Part shown: positions 53,702-62,074 of the stretch, piece after piece | How positions within the stretch are numbered: position 1 is the stretch's first letter | How the letters are laid out: each line of letters begins with the position of its first letter | NCBI RefSeq assembly: GCF_014174255.1 | Contig: NZ_JABEQJ010000013.1 | Coordinates: 62,001 to 126,000, forward strand | Direction of reading: 5' to 3' | DNA from: Gluconacetobacter sacchari | Lineage (GTDB): Bacteria > Pseudomonadota > Alphaproteobacteria > Acetobacterales > Acetobacteraceae | Length of the DNA: 64,000 bases | Position numbers and translations under genes: made by a program | The notes under the pieces: generated by a model | What the model was told of the DNA's origin: nothing | Seen by the model: the letters and a program-made list of their open reading frames with translations, nothing else | Database searches by the model: none

Positions 53702-53728
53702 AGACCTCTATCGGGCCTGAACGGCCCA

Positions 53729-53824
53729 TTATCGACGGCCCATCACGCGCCATAGCCATATGGAACGATCAAGTAACGATATTGCGCCACAAAGGCAGCG
53801 TCGGCTTTTTTTCAGCCCAGCCAT
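53729..53824 (-). CDS. Candidate leader peptide (31 residues) upstream of second receptor
   Basis: The ATG at 53822-53824 follows AGGA at close spacing and opens a 31-codon frame (MAGLKKSRRCLCGAISLLDR, then SIWLWRVMGRR) ending at TAA 53729-53731, 28 nt before the hairpin. It is colinear without gaps with the frame at 50386-50520. Shared residues cluster in the start and in AISLLxRSIWxW. DNA identity over that second block is almost complete, so selection could be on RNA structure or an operator instead of peptide. Confidence 0.5.
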   Translation of the reverse strand: MAGLKKSRRCLCGAISLLDRSIWLWRVMGRR

Positions 53825-53847
53825 TCCTATGCTGCAAGGCAGGCGCA

Positions 53848-53876
53848 ATCTGTCCGGCGCATCCCGTTCTTGTCAA
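53848..53876 (-). promoter_or_regulatory. Predicted promoter of the second receptor leader
   Basis: TTGACA (53876-53871) with a 17-nt spacer to ACAGAT (53853-53848) on the minus strand. The predicted start is about 17 nt before the upstream frame, matching the spacing in the paralogous copy. Confidence 0.55.
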
Positions 53877-53957
53877 CGCACTTCCTGACCGATCGCACAA
53901 CAAATCGCCGACCTTGGCATCTTTGCAACAGTGTGGTTACACGCGCCTTCGGCGCAC

Positions 53958-53990
53958 AAAAAAAACCCCGCCGCGCACGCGGCGGGGTTT
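53958..53990 (-). terminator. Rho-independent terminator of infC
   Basis: A 13-bp stem, 53963-53975 with 53978-53990, and a 2-nt loop. The T-run on the minus strand is 53958-53965 read in complement. It lies 28 bp after the infC stop. Confidence 0.9.
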
Positions 53991-54017
53991 CCCCGATTAC
54001 CAAGGAAGGCCGGACGA

Positions 54018-54554
54018 TCAGCGGGGCGAGAGCACCATGATCATCTGACGGTTTTCGAGCTTGGGCATCTGCTCGACCTTCGCCTGCTCGTCCATTTCGG
54101 TCCGGATGCGTTCCAGCACCTTGATGCCCAGATCCTGGTGAGCCATTTCGCGCCCGCGGAATCGCAGCGTCACCTTGACCTTGTCGCCCTCGCCGATGAA
54201 CGACTTCATGGCGCGCATCTTCACCTGATAGTCGTTCTCGTCGATATTCGGCCGGACCTTGACCTCTTTGATCTCGATGACCTTCTGCTTCTTTCGGGCC
54301 TCGTTCCGCTTTTTCTGCTGCTCGTACTTGAACTTGCCGTAGTCGAGGATCTTGGCGACCGGCGGTTCGGCGTTCGGGCTGATTTCCAGCAGGTCGAGGC
54401 CGACGGCATAGGCACGGCCCAGCGCGTCCCGCGTGGCCATCACACCCAGCATTTCCCCATCGGCATCGATCAGACGCACCTGGGGAACGCGGATTTCCTC
54501 ATTGACACGGGGGCCCTCGCGGTTAGGCGGAGTGGGCATCGGGGGTCTGGCTAT
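54018..54554 (-). CDS. infC: Translation initiation factor IF-3, probable AUA start
   Basis: IF-3 binds the 30S subunit and checks initiator tRNA and start codon. The sequence shows the N-terminal [19 protein letters not shown], the linker [18 protein letters not shown], and the C-terminal domain [20 protein letters not shown] and [17 protein letters not shown]. The first ATG (54539) has no Shine-Dalgarno. An in-frame ATA at 54552-54554 is preceded by AGGAG at 6-nt spacing and adds MARPP-, a common IF-3 N-terminus. infC uses non-AUG starts (AUU in E. coli) for autoregulation, so I placed the start at ATA, giving 178 residues. thrS lies upstream on the same strand. Confidence 0.9.
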   Translation of the reverse strand: MARPPMPTPPNREGPRVNEEIRVPQVRLIDADGEMLGVMATRDALGRAYAVGLDLLEISPNAEPPVAKILDYGKFKYEQQKKRNEARKKQKVIEIKEVKVRPNIDENDYQVKMRAMKSFIGEGDKVKVTLRFRGREMAHQDLGIKVLERIRTEMDEQAKVEQMPKLENRQMIMVLSPR

Positions 54555-54752
54555 GGTCGGCTCCTGTATTTGTCTTCGCGCCCGGACACCCCGTCACCCG
54601 CCCCGCCGGGACAGGGGTACGAGGGGTTTTTCCCGAGCCTGCCGTTTCTGACGCAAACCACCCGCCCAGATCAAGCATTCTCGTCGCATGGCGGTTCGAT
54701 TCAGCCATGCGCCGCCAGCAGGCAACCCGGGCCAGCCCTGCGTAAGACGTCC

Positions 54753-56699
54753 TTATCCCTCGCGAATCTGCGCCGCGCGCCGCAGGTCCGGCGGCAGGGC
54801 TTCCTGCACCAGACCGTCCACCGCCGCGTCCAGCGACAGGATCTCCTGCGCCGCGCCGCCCAGCCGGCGCATCGCGACCGTGCCGTCCTCGGCCTCCTTG
54901 CGGCCCACCACCAGGATCACCGGCACGCGGGCCAGGCTGTGCTCGCGCACCTTGGCGTTGATCTTGTCGCTGCGGGTGTCGGTCTCGACCGTCAGGCCGG
55001 CCTCGCGCAGTTCGGCCGCCACCTGCTCGGCATAGGGCGCGGCGTCGGTGACGATCGAGGCCACCACCACCTGCACCGGCGCCAGCCACAGCGGGAACCG
55101 GCCGGCATATTGCTCGATCAGGATGCCGAGGAACCGCTCGAACGAGCCCAGGATGGCCCGGTGCAGCATCACCGGGCGATGGCGGGCGCTGTCCTCGCCG
55201 ATATAGCTGGCGTCCAGCCGCTCGGGCAGCACGTAATCGACCTGCATCGTGCCGCATTGCCAGTCGCGGCCGATGGCGTCGCGCAGCACGAATTCCAGCT
55301 TCGGGCCATAGAACGCGCCCTCGCCCGGATTGTGCTCGTACTCCACCCCGGCCAGGCGGCACGCCTCGACCAGCGCCGCCTCGGCCTTGTCCCAGCTCTC
55401 GTCGCTGCCGGCGCGCTGCTCCGGCCGGTCGGCGAACTTCACGCGGAAACTGTCGAAGCCCAGGTCGGCATAGACTTCGGCCAGCATCGGCACGAAGCGC
55501 GCGATCTCGGCCGCGACCTGGTCCTCGGTGCAGAAGATGTGCCCGTCATCCTGCGTGAACCCCCGCACGCGCATGATGCCGTGCAGCGCCCCCGAGGGCT
55601 CGTAGCGGTGGCACCCCCCGAATTCCGCCATGCGCAGCGGCAGCTCGCGGTAGGAGCGCAAGCCGTGGCGGAAGATCTGCACATGGCACGGGCAGTTCAT
55701 CGGCTTCAGCGCGAGGGTCTTGTCCTCGTCCTCGACCGTCGCGACGAACATGTGCTCGCGATATTTGTCCCAGTGGCCCGAGGCCTCCCACAGCGAACGG
55801 TCGACGAGCTGCGGGGTGCGCACTTCCTCGTAGCCGCCCCGCACCTGGGCGCGGCGCATATAGTCCTGCAACACGGTATAGAGCCGCCAGCCCTTGGCGT
55901 GCCAGAACACCTGGCCCACGGCTTCTTCCTGGATATGGAACAAGTCCATCTCGCGGCCGATGCGGCGATGGTCGCGGCGCTCGGCCTCCTCCAACTGCAC
56001 CAGATAGGCGTCCAGCTCCTTCTGGTCGCGCCAGGCGGTGCCGTAGATGCGGGTCAGCATCGGGTTGCGGTGGTCGCCGCGCCAGTAGGCCCCGGCCACC
56101 TTCATCAGCTTGAAGGCGGTGCCGATGTCGCCGGTGCCGCGCATATGCGGGCCACGGCACAGGTCCAGCCACTCGCCCTGGCGATAGATCGAGATCGGCG
56201 CGCTCTCCGGCAGGTCGCGGATCAGCTCGGCCTTGAAGCGCTCGCCCCTGTTCTCGAAGAAGCGGATCGCCTCGTCGCGGGGCCACACCTCACGCGCGAA
56301 GGGGGCGTTGGCCGCCACGATCTCGCGCATCCGGGCCTCGATGGCCGGAAAATCCTCGGGCGAGAAGGGCTCGTTGCGATAGAAATCGTAATAGAAGCCG
56401 TTCTCGATCGACGGTCCGATCGTGACCTGGGTGCCCGGCCATAGCGACTGCACCGCCTCGGCCAGCACATGGGCGGCGTCATGGCGGATCAGTTCCAGCG
56501 CCGCCGCGTCCTTGCGGGTGATGAAGCGCACCGACGCATCGTCCGCGATCTCGCGCGACAGGTCCATCTCCACCCCGTCGACCACCATCGCCAGGGCGGC
56601 GCGGGCCAGCCCCGGCCCGATCGCCGTCGCCACCGTCGTCCCCGTCACCGGCCCATCGAAATGGCGAACGGATCCGTCAGGCAGGGTGATGGCAGGCAT
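54753..56699 (-). CDS. thrS: Threonyl-tRNA synthetase
   Basis: The 648-residue class II synthetase charges tRNA-Thr. Domains in order: N-terminal TGS (about 1-62, [16 protein letters not shown]); editing domain (about 65-220: [13 protein letters not shown] and [19 protein letters not shown]); catalytic core with motif 2 ([12 protein letters not shown], the zinc Cys, and [20 protein letters not shown]) and motif 3 ([20 protein letters not shown]); and the anticodon-binding domain ([20 protein letters not shown]). GGAG precedes ATG 56699. thrS-infC is a classic order. Confidence 0.96.
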   Translation of the reverse strand: MPAITLPDGSVRHFDGPVTGTTVATAIGPGLARAALAMVVDGVEMDLSREIADDASVRFITRKDAAALELIRHDAAHVLAEAVQSLWPGTQVTIGPSIENGFYYDFYRNEPFSPEDFPAIEARMREIVAANAPFAREVWPRDEAIRFFENRGERFKAELIRDLPESAPISIYRQGEWLDLCRGPHMRGTGDIGTAFKLMKVAGAYWRGDHRNPMLTRIYGTAWRDQKELDAYLVQLEEAERRDHRRIGREMDLFHIQEEAVGQVFWHAKGWRLYTVLQDYMRRAQVRGGYEEVRTPQLVDRSLWEASGHWDKYREHMFVATVEDEDKTLALKPMNCPCHVQIFRHGLRSYRELPLRMAEFGGCHRYEPSGALHGIMRVRGFTQDDGHIFCTEDQVAAEIARFVPMLAEVYADLGFDSFRVKFADRPEQRAGSDESWDKAEAALVEACRLAGVEYEHNPGEGAFYGPKLEFVLRDAIGRDWQCGTMQVDYVLPERLDASYIGEDSARHRPVMLHRAILGSFERFLGILIEQYAGRFPLWLAPVQVVVASIVTDAAPYAEQVAAELREAGLTVETDTRSDKINAKVREHSLARVPVILVVGRKEAEDGTVAMRRLGGAAQEILSLDAAVDGLVQEALPPDLRRAAQIREG

Positions 56700-56740
56700 G
56701 ATGGCGATGCTCCGATAAACAGGAAGAGCCTGTAATGGCG

Positions 56741-57643
56741 TCAGGCGACCGAGGCCGCAACCCTCTCCACACTCAGAAAGGCCAGATCGTCGGCCCGCAG
56801 CACCCGCACCTGCCCCGGCGCACGGCCCTGCGGCGCGGTGCGGGCCGGCTCGCTGTCGCGCGAGAACAGCACCGTGCTGGGGCACCCCATGGCGGCGGCC
56901 AGGTGCATCGGTCCCGTATCGTTGCCCACCGCCAGCGCCGCGCGGGCCGCCAGTCCCGCCAGTTCACCCAGGCTGGTGCGGCCCGTCAGGTCCATCGCCC
57001 CGGGGCAGGCGGCGCGGATGATCGCCGCCAGGCCGGCCTCGCCCGCCGTGCCGACGATGACCGGCGTCACGCCCCGCGCCGCCAGCAGGCGGGCCAGGGC
57101 GCCGAACCGCTCGGCGGGCCAGCGCTTGGCCGGCCGGTGCGGGGCGGCACCCGGCACCAGCAGGGCATAGGGCGCCGCCAGCACCGGCCCACCCCCGGCG
57201 AGCCAGGACAGGTCGGGGTCGGGCACATGGTCGATCCCGGCGCGGCGCAACTGGTCGCGCTGGCGGGCGCGGGTATGCATGAAATCGCGCTGCGGGTTGT
57301 CATGCGGCCAGCAGGCCCCGGCCGCGATCCCCGACCAGCGCGGCCGTCCGGCCAGCCGGAAATAGCGCGACGACCGGCCGGAGGTCTGGAGATCGTACAC
57401 CGCGTCGAACCCGCCCATCAGCCGGCGCAGCCGCGCCAGACCGCGCAGGTCCCGCCATGCGGGCCGCGAATCCACCACCACATGGTCGAACCACGGGGCG
57501 GCCCGCATCAGCGGCGCGAACGGGGCGGTGGTCATCAGGGTGATGTCGGCATCGGGATGATGCGCGCGGATCGCCGCGAAGGGCGCGAAGGCCAGGACGA
57601 GGTCGCCCAGTGCCCCAAGCTTGATCACGAGAACGCGGGTCAT
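56741..57643 (-). CDS. Glycosyltransferase family 9 (heptosyltransferase-like)
   Basis: The 300-residue cytosolic enzyme is an ADP-heptose:LPS heptosyltransferase-type GT9 protein, shorter than typical WaaC/WaaF (about 320-350). Signatures: [19 protein letters not shown] at the N-terminus, the central [20 protein letters not shown], and the donor-binding [20 protein letters not shown]. It would add heptose or a related sugar to the LPS core. It lies upstream of thrS by 41 bp on the same strand and may share its transcript. A GT4 gene faces away on the other strand, so the two may both act on surface glycan. Confidence 0.87.
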   Translation of the reverse strand: MTRVLVIKLGALGDLVLAFAPFAAIRAHHPDADITLMTTAPFAPLMRAAPWFDHVVVDSRPAWRDLRGLARLRRLMGGFDAVYDLQTSGRSSRYFRLAGRPRWSGIAAGACWPHDNPQRDFMHTRARQRDQLRRAGIDHVPDPDLSWLAGGGPVLAAPYALLVPGAAPHRPAKRWPAERFGALARLLAARGVTPVIVGTAGEAGLAAIIRAACPGAMDLTGRTSLGELAGLAARAALAVGNDTGPMHLAAAMGCPSTVLFSRDSEPARTAPQGRAPGQVRVLRADDLAFLSVERVAASVA

Positions 57644-58059
57644 GCCCCCTGATTAATCCAGAACATCCCGCCAGAACATCCCGGATGCGAACAACACCGC
57701 GCGGCATCCCATCGGCAGGGACTGCCAGGACGGAAGAACGGGGGGATGAAAGAGCACCGGGAACGACGGATAGCCCGGCACCGCCCCCTGCGCCGAGACA
57801 TGTCGGTCACAATCGGGGCAGCACCGGGAAAAGGGACGGCAGCGAACGCACGCCCTTCTTCATGAAGGTTTCCGCTTCTTCTTGGTTCTTCTTGTTCTTC
57901 TATCTTCTTGGAGGCGCTTCGGCCCCTTGGCCATCCTCATAGCACAGATGACATGCCTGTCCATGTTACACGATCACATTTCACGCGATCGTGATAATCG
58001 CACGGAAGCGGTGCCGAGCGGCCGATGCGCGGACGGCCCTTTCATGCTAGACGGGCCCT
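57644..58059. other. Divergent intergenic region between the two glycosyltransferase genes
   Basis: A 416-bp gap without a recognisable gene. It contains a 13-bp tandem repeat (57658-57683), a pyrimidine-rich CTTCTT-type stretch at about 57860-57905, and an inverted repeat CACGATC (57969-57975) with GATCGTG (57987-57993). Promoters for both genes are expected here. Confidence 0.5.
57658..57683. repeat. 13-bp tandem repeat
   Basis: Two adjacent exact copies of CCAGAACATCCCG (57658-57670 and 57671-57683), 15 bp from the GT9 start codon, where they could overlap its ribosome-binding or operator region. Confidence 0.75.
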
Positions 58060-59325
58060 ATGGACATGCCTGCCGCCCGCCCTGTCATTCTTCAGGTTCT
58101 GCCCGCGCTCGACGCCGGCGGAATCGAACAGGGCACGATCGACATGGCCCAGGCGATCACGCGGGCCGGGGGCGTGGCGCTGGCGGCCTGCGCCGGGGGG
58201 CGCATGCTGCCGCGCCTGGGCCATGCCGGCGGCCAGCACGTCCCGCTGGACCTGCGGTCCAAGAACCCGGTTTCGATCCTGCTGAACGCGCGGCGGCTGG
58301 CGCGGGTGATCCGCGCGCGCGGCGTGCATCTGGTCCATGCGCGCTCGCGCGCCCCGGGCTGGTCGGCGGCGCTGGCCTGCCGGCTGGCGGGCGTGCCGCT
58401 GGTCACCACCTGGCACGGCGTCTATCGCGAGACCGTCCCGGGCAAGCGCCGCTACAACGCCGTCATGGCGTCGGGCCGGCGGGTGATCGCCATCAGCGCC
58501 TTCATCGCGCGGCGCCTGGCCCGCGACTATCGGGTGGGGCCCGACCGGCTGCGCGTGATCCCGCGCGGCGCCGACACCACGCGTTTCGACCCCGCCGCCG
58601 TGCGCGGCCCGCGCATCCAGGCGCTGGCCGAGCAATGGGGCCTGCCCGAGGGCGCGGCGGTCATCATGCTGCCGGGCCGGCTCACCCGGTGGAAAGGCCA
58701 GACCCTGCTGCTGGAGGCCCTGACCCGCCTGGGCGCCGACGGCGGATGCGACCGTCCCTTCGTCTGCGTCTTCGTCGGGCCGGGCCGCCGGCGCGACCGG
58801 TTCGGCGACAGCCTGAAACAGATGGTGCAGGCCCGTCCTGCCCTGCGCGGGCGGGTCTTCTTCGCCGGCCACTGCACGGACATGCCGGCGGCGCTGGCCA
58901 TGGCGGACGTCGTGGTCGTGCCCTCGCTGGAGCCCGAACCGTTCGGCCGCGTGGTGGTCGAAGCCCAGGCGATGGGGCGCCCCGTCGTGGTCGCCGCCCA
59001 TGGCGCGGCGATGGAAACCGTGATGGACGGAGAAACGGGCCTTCTGGTGCCGCCGGGCGACGCCGACGCGCTGGCAACGGCAATCGGCACCATGCTGCGC
59101 CTGACGCCGGAACAGGCCGCCACCCTGGGAGCCGCCGCCCGCGCCCATGTCCTGGCCCATTATACGACCGAAGCGATGCAGCACGCGACCCTGGCGGTCT
59201 ATGATGAAATCCTGGGCTCCAGCCTGGCCGACTGGTTCGCCTGGCAGACGGCCCAGCCCGCCGACGACCCCTCCCATGCCCCCACCGACCGACAGGAAGC
59301 GAGCGTACAGACCCATGGCCAATGA
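58060..59325 (+). CDS. Glycosyltransferase family 4 (GT-B fold)
   Basis: The 421-residue protein has the GT-B layout. The N-terminal acceptor domain includes ILQVLPALDAGGIEQGTIDM and ARSRAPGWSAALACRLAG. The C-terminal nucleotide-sugar domain includes INAV-type VIMLPGRLTRWKGQTLLLEA and the ExxxxxxxE motif in PEPFGRVVVEAQAMGRPVVV. Family members build LPS core, O-antigen or exopolysaccharide; the sugar is unknown. Two small genes follow closely, the first overlapping its stop by 11 nt. Confidence 0.88.
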   Translation: MDMPAARPVILQVLPALDAGGIEQGTIDMAQAITRAGGVALAACAGGRMLPRLGHAGGQHVPLDLRSKNPVSILLNARRLARVIRARGVHLVHARSRAPGWSAALACRLAGVPLVTTWHGVYRETVPGKRRYNAVMASGRRVIAISAFIARRLARDYRVGPDRLRVIPRGADTTRFDPAAVRGPRIQALAEQWGLPEGAAVIMLPGRLTRWKGQTLLLEALTRLGADGGCDRPFVCVFVGPGRRRDRFGDSLKQMVQARPALRGRVFFAGHCTDMPAALAMADVVVVPSLEPEPFGRVVVEAQAMGRPVVVAAHGAAMETVMDGETGLLVPPGDADALATAIGTMLRLTPEQAATLGAAARAHVLAHYTTEAMQHATLAVYDEILGSSLADWFAWQTAQPADDPSHAPTDRQEASVQTHGQ

Positions 59326-59560
59326 CCCCTTCCGCGCCGCGCCCGCGCGCAGGCCCCCCACGCCGCGCCTGGTGTCATGGGCCCAGAGTGCCGCCCTGTT
59401 CTGCTTCGGCGCCAGCATCCTGCTGGAAGTCGGACAGTCGCAATGGCACTGGCCGCTCCTGGGCCGGGGCTGGCCCATCCTGGGGCTGGATATCGCCGGC
59501 GCGCTGCTGATGGCGGCCTCGCTGGTCCTGTTGTGGGCCACGCGCCGCCGCGGCCGCTGA
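59315..59560 (+). CDS. Small two-helix membrane protein
   Basis: An 81-residue protein starting 11 nt inside the glycosyltransferase end. A basic N-terminus ([17 protein letters not shown]) precedes two hydrophobic segments (about 22-40, AQSAALFCFGASILLEVGQS; about 50-74, GLDIAGALLMAASLVLLW) and an Arg-rich end. Function unknown; translational coupling suggests a role with the glycosyltransferase. Confidence 0.65.
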   Translation: MANDPFRAAPARRPPTPRLVSWAQSAALFCFGASILLEVGQSQWHWPLLGRGWPILGLDIAGALLMAASLVLLWATRRRGR

Positions 59561-59585
59561 TCCTTCAGTCGACGGAACCCCTGTC

Positions 59586-59783
59586 ATGACCACCGACCCT
59601 TCCCCTCCCCAGACCAAGGTCGAAAAGGCCGAGATCGCGCGGCAGGCGCGCCTGGCGCGCGAGGCCGCGGCCCTGCGGGCGAATCTGCGCCGCCGCAAAC
59701 AGCAATCCCGCGCCCGCGCCGAGACCGCCGCCGGCGAAACGGCGCCCGCGCCCGCCCCGGGCACGACAAACGGCGCGAGTTGA
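59586..59783 (+). CDS. Small basic coiled-coil protein, unknown function
   Basis: A 65-residue protein in which residues about 10-48 are charged helix (KVEKAEIARQARLAREAAAL, then RANLRRRKQQSRARAE), followed by an Ala/Pro/Thr tail. It lies 25 bp after the two-helix protein and 83 bp before dcd on the same strand. No family recognised; composition alone makes a real gene likely but not certain. Confidence 0.55.
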   Translation: MTTDPSPPQTKVEKAEIARQARLAREAAALRANLRRRKQQSRARAETAAGETAPAPAPGTTNGAS

Positions 59784-59866
59784 TTGCGGTCGGGCCCGGC
59801 CTTCGCTAGTGGTCTGGGCGGATACGGGAGGCGACTCGCCCCTCCACGCGACGCAAGGGACCCCAT

Positions 59867-60421
59867 ATGCCCATTATGCCCGATAGCTGGATTCGACGCA
59901 TGGCCCAGGAGGGCGGGATGATCGAACCCTTCGTGGAACAGCAGAAGCGCGAGGGCGTGATTTCCTACGGCCTGTCGTCCTACGGCTACGACGCCCGGGT
60001 GGCCGAGGAATTCAAGATCTTCACCGATGTCGACAACGCCCTGGTCGACCCCAAGGATTTCGCGTCCAACAGCTTCGTCACGCGTACGGGGCCGACCTGC
60101 ATCATCCCGCCCAACAGCTTCGCCCTGGCGCACACGATCGAATATTTCCGCATTCCGCGCGATACGCTGGTGGTCTGCCTGGGCAAATCGACCTACGCCC
60201 GCTGCGGCATCATCGTGAACGTGACCCCGCTGGAACCGGAATGGGAAGGCCAGGTGACGATCGAGATCAGCAACACCACCCCGCTCCCGGCGCGCATCTA
60301 CGCCAACGAGGGCATCTGCCAGTTCCTGTTCTTCCAGGGTGCCTCCCCCTGCGAGGTCAGCTACGCCGACCGCGCCGGCAAGTATATGGGCCAGCGCGGC
60401 GTCGCCACCCCCCGCATGTAG
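59867..60421 (+). CDS. dcd: dCTP deaminase
   Basis: The 184-residue enzyme deaminates dCTP to dUTP for thymidylate synthesis. Family motifs are complete: [60 protein letters not shown] and [20 protein letters not shown]. The C-terminal tail [13 protein letters not shown] is present. It stands 10 bp before murA, so they are probably co-transcribed. Confidence 0.96.
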   Translation: MPIMPDSWIRRMAQEGGMIEPFVEQQKREGVISYGLSSYGYDARVAEEFKIFTDVDNALVDPKDFASNSFVTRTGPTCIIPPNSFALAHTIEYFRIPRDTLVVCLGKSTYARCGIIVNVTPLEPEWEGQVTIEISNTTPLPARIYANEGICQFLFFQGASPCEVSYADRAGKYMGQRGVATPRM

Positions 60422-60431
60422 GAGACCCGTC

Positions 60432-61694
60432 ATGGATCGTTTCATCATTCACGGCGGCCACCGGCTGCGCGGCGACATCGTCATCGGCGGCGCCAAGAAC
60501 GCGGCGCTGAAGCTGCTGGTCGCCGGCCTGCTGACCTCGGAGCGGCTGGTGCTGCGCAACGTGCCGCGCATCGCCGACATCACGACCATGCGCCGCCTGC
60601 TGGAACAGCACGGCGTGACGGTCGAGGACGTGGAGGGCGACGGCGGCACGCTGGCCGTCGGCGGCACCATCACCAACACCGTCGCCCCGTACGACATCGT
60701 GTCGCAGATGCGCGCCTCGATCCTGGTGCTGGGCCCGCTGCTGGCCCGCTGCGGCGAGGCCCGCGTGTCGCTGCCCGGCGGCTGCGCCATCGGCACCCGC
60801 CCGGTGGACATGCACCTGAAGGGGCTGGAGGCGCTGGGCGCCGAAATCGCGCTGGAAGGCGGCTATATCAACGCCCGCGCCCCGCGCGGGCTGGTGGGTG
60901 ATCGCATCGTCCTGCCCTTCGCCTCGGTCGGCGCCACCGAGAACCTGCTGATGGCCGCCTGCCTGGCGCGCGGGCGGACCGAGATCATCAACGCGGCGCG
61001 CGAGCCGGAAATCGCCGACCTCGTCGCCTGCCTCAACGGCATGGGCGCGCGCATCACCGGCTCGGGCTCCGGCACGCTGACGATCGAGGGGGTCGAGGCC
61101 CTGCACGGCACCACCCATCGCGTGATGCCCGACCGGATCGAATGCGGCACCTATGCCTGCGCCGCCGCCATCACCGGCGGCGAGCTGCGCCTGCTCGGCG
61201 GCCGGGTCGACCATCTGGGCGCGGTGGTCCGCACGCTGGAGGAAGCCGGCGTGGAAGTGTTCCAGGAGGACGACGCCCTGCGCGTCCGCCGCACCGGGGC
61301 CCTGCGCGGCGTGGACATCATGACCGAGCCCTATCCCGGCTTCCCCACCGACATGCAGGCCCAGTTCATGGCCCTGCTGTCGGTCGCGGAAGGGGCCTCG
61401 ATGGTCACCGAAACGATCTTCGAAAACCGCTTCATGCATGTCCCGGAACTGAACCGCATGGGCGCGCGCATCAACGTCCACGGCTCATCGGCCATCATTC
61501 GCGGCGTGCATTCGCTCTCGGGCGCCCCCGTGATGGCGACCGACCTGCGGGCCTCGTTCTCGCTCATCCTGGCCGGACTGGCCGCGCATGGCGAGACGAT
61601 CCTGAGCCGGGTCTATCATCTGGACCGCGGATACGAGGCCGTGGAGCGCAAGCTGGCGCAATGCGGGGCGCAGATCGAGCGGGTGCGGGAATGA
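60432..61694 (+). CDS. murA: UDP-N-acetylglucosamine 1-carboxyvinyltransferase
   Basis: The 420-residue enzyme makes the first committed step of peptidoglycan synthesis, moving enolpyruvate from PEP to UDP-GlcNAc. The fosfomycin-target Cys is C118 in [20 protein letters not shown]. Other signatures are [16 protein letters not shown] at the N-terminus, [20 protein letters not shown], and [20 protein letters not shown]. The TGA overlaps the ATG of a broken GFA-family gene. Confidence 0.96.
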   Translation: MDRFIIHGGHRLRGDIVIGGAKNAALKLLVAGLLTSERLVLRNVPRIADITTMRRLLEQHGVTVEDVEGDGGTLAVGGTITNTVAPYDIVSQMRASILVLGPLLARCGEARVSLPGGCAIGTRPVDMHLKGLEALGAEIALEGGYINARAPRGLVGDRIVLPFASVGATENLLMAACLARGRTEIINAAREPEIADLVACLNGMGARITGSGSGTLTIEGVEALHGTTHRVMPDRIECGTYACAAAITGGELRLLGGRVDHLGAVVRTLEEAGVEVFQEDDALRVRRTGALRGVDIMTEPYPGFPTDMQAQFMALLSVAEGASMVTETIFENRFMHVPELNRMGARINVHGSSAIIRGVHSLSGAPVMATDLRASFSLILAGLAAHGETILSRVYHLDRGYEAVERKLAQCGAQIERVRE

Positions 61695-62018
61695 TGGAAG
61701 GCGGATGCCTTTGTCGCGCTGTACGCTATATCGCCGAGGGCGAGCCGACCAGCAGCGGTATCTGCCATTGCGAAACCTGCCGGCGCGCCGGTCGAGTACA
61801 GCTCTTCACCCGGTGTCATCCGGAGTTTCTGCGGCCGATGCGGGTCACCCCTGACCTATCGCCGGAATGACGCGCCCGGCGAATTGGACATCATGACCGT
61901 GAGCCTGGATAATCCGCGCCTCGTTCCGCCCAGCTTCCACGTCTGGACGGACGACGCTCTCGACTGGGACTGGAACACGGAGACTCTCACACGCTACCCG
62001 CGCTCCCGTAACGGATAA
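61691..62018 (+). pseudogene. Broken GFA-family (Mss4-fold, zinc-binding) gene
   Basis: Starting in the murA stop, the frame encodes the GFA N-terminus [20 protein letters not shown] and GICHCETCRRAG, with the first zinc cysteines. It then shifts and stops at about 61870 after 59 codons. From about 61800 the next part of the family is readable in another frame: SSPGVIRSFCGRCGSPLTYR, DIMTVSLDNPRLVPPSFHVW, ending at TAA 62016-62018. Residues normally between CRRA and the SSPG segment are missing, so an out-of-frame internal deletion is inferred. Intact relatives are glutathione-dependent formaldehyde-activating-like proteins of about 130 residues. Confidence 0.85.
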
Positions 62019-62074
62019 GCTGGAGCAATGGCGGGGTCCGCTCCCCCGCGCACCAGGAAAACCCCCCGACAGAA

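Larger units (their letters stand above)
53488..54017 (-). other. Leader and promoter region of the second tandem receptor
   Basis: This 530-bp gap mirrors 50188-50660. It contains a shared block (53870-53932), a TTGACA promoter (53848-53876), a 31-codon upstream frame (53729-53824), a terminator-like hairpin (53667-53701) and an AT-rich run to the receptor start, including a CATTATAGG box at about 53560 that is also near-conserved in the other copy. The infC terminator (53958-53990) sits at its right end. Confidence 0.7.

Noticed and set aside
54690-54716. T-loop-like GGTTCGATTC followed by CCA, resembling a tRNA 3' end
   Set aside because: The T-stem has a mismatch and no matching 5' acceptor arm, D-arm or anticodon arm exists within 90 nt upstream; the local pairing is a simple 7-bp hairpin.
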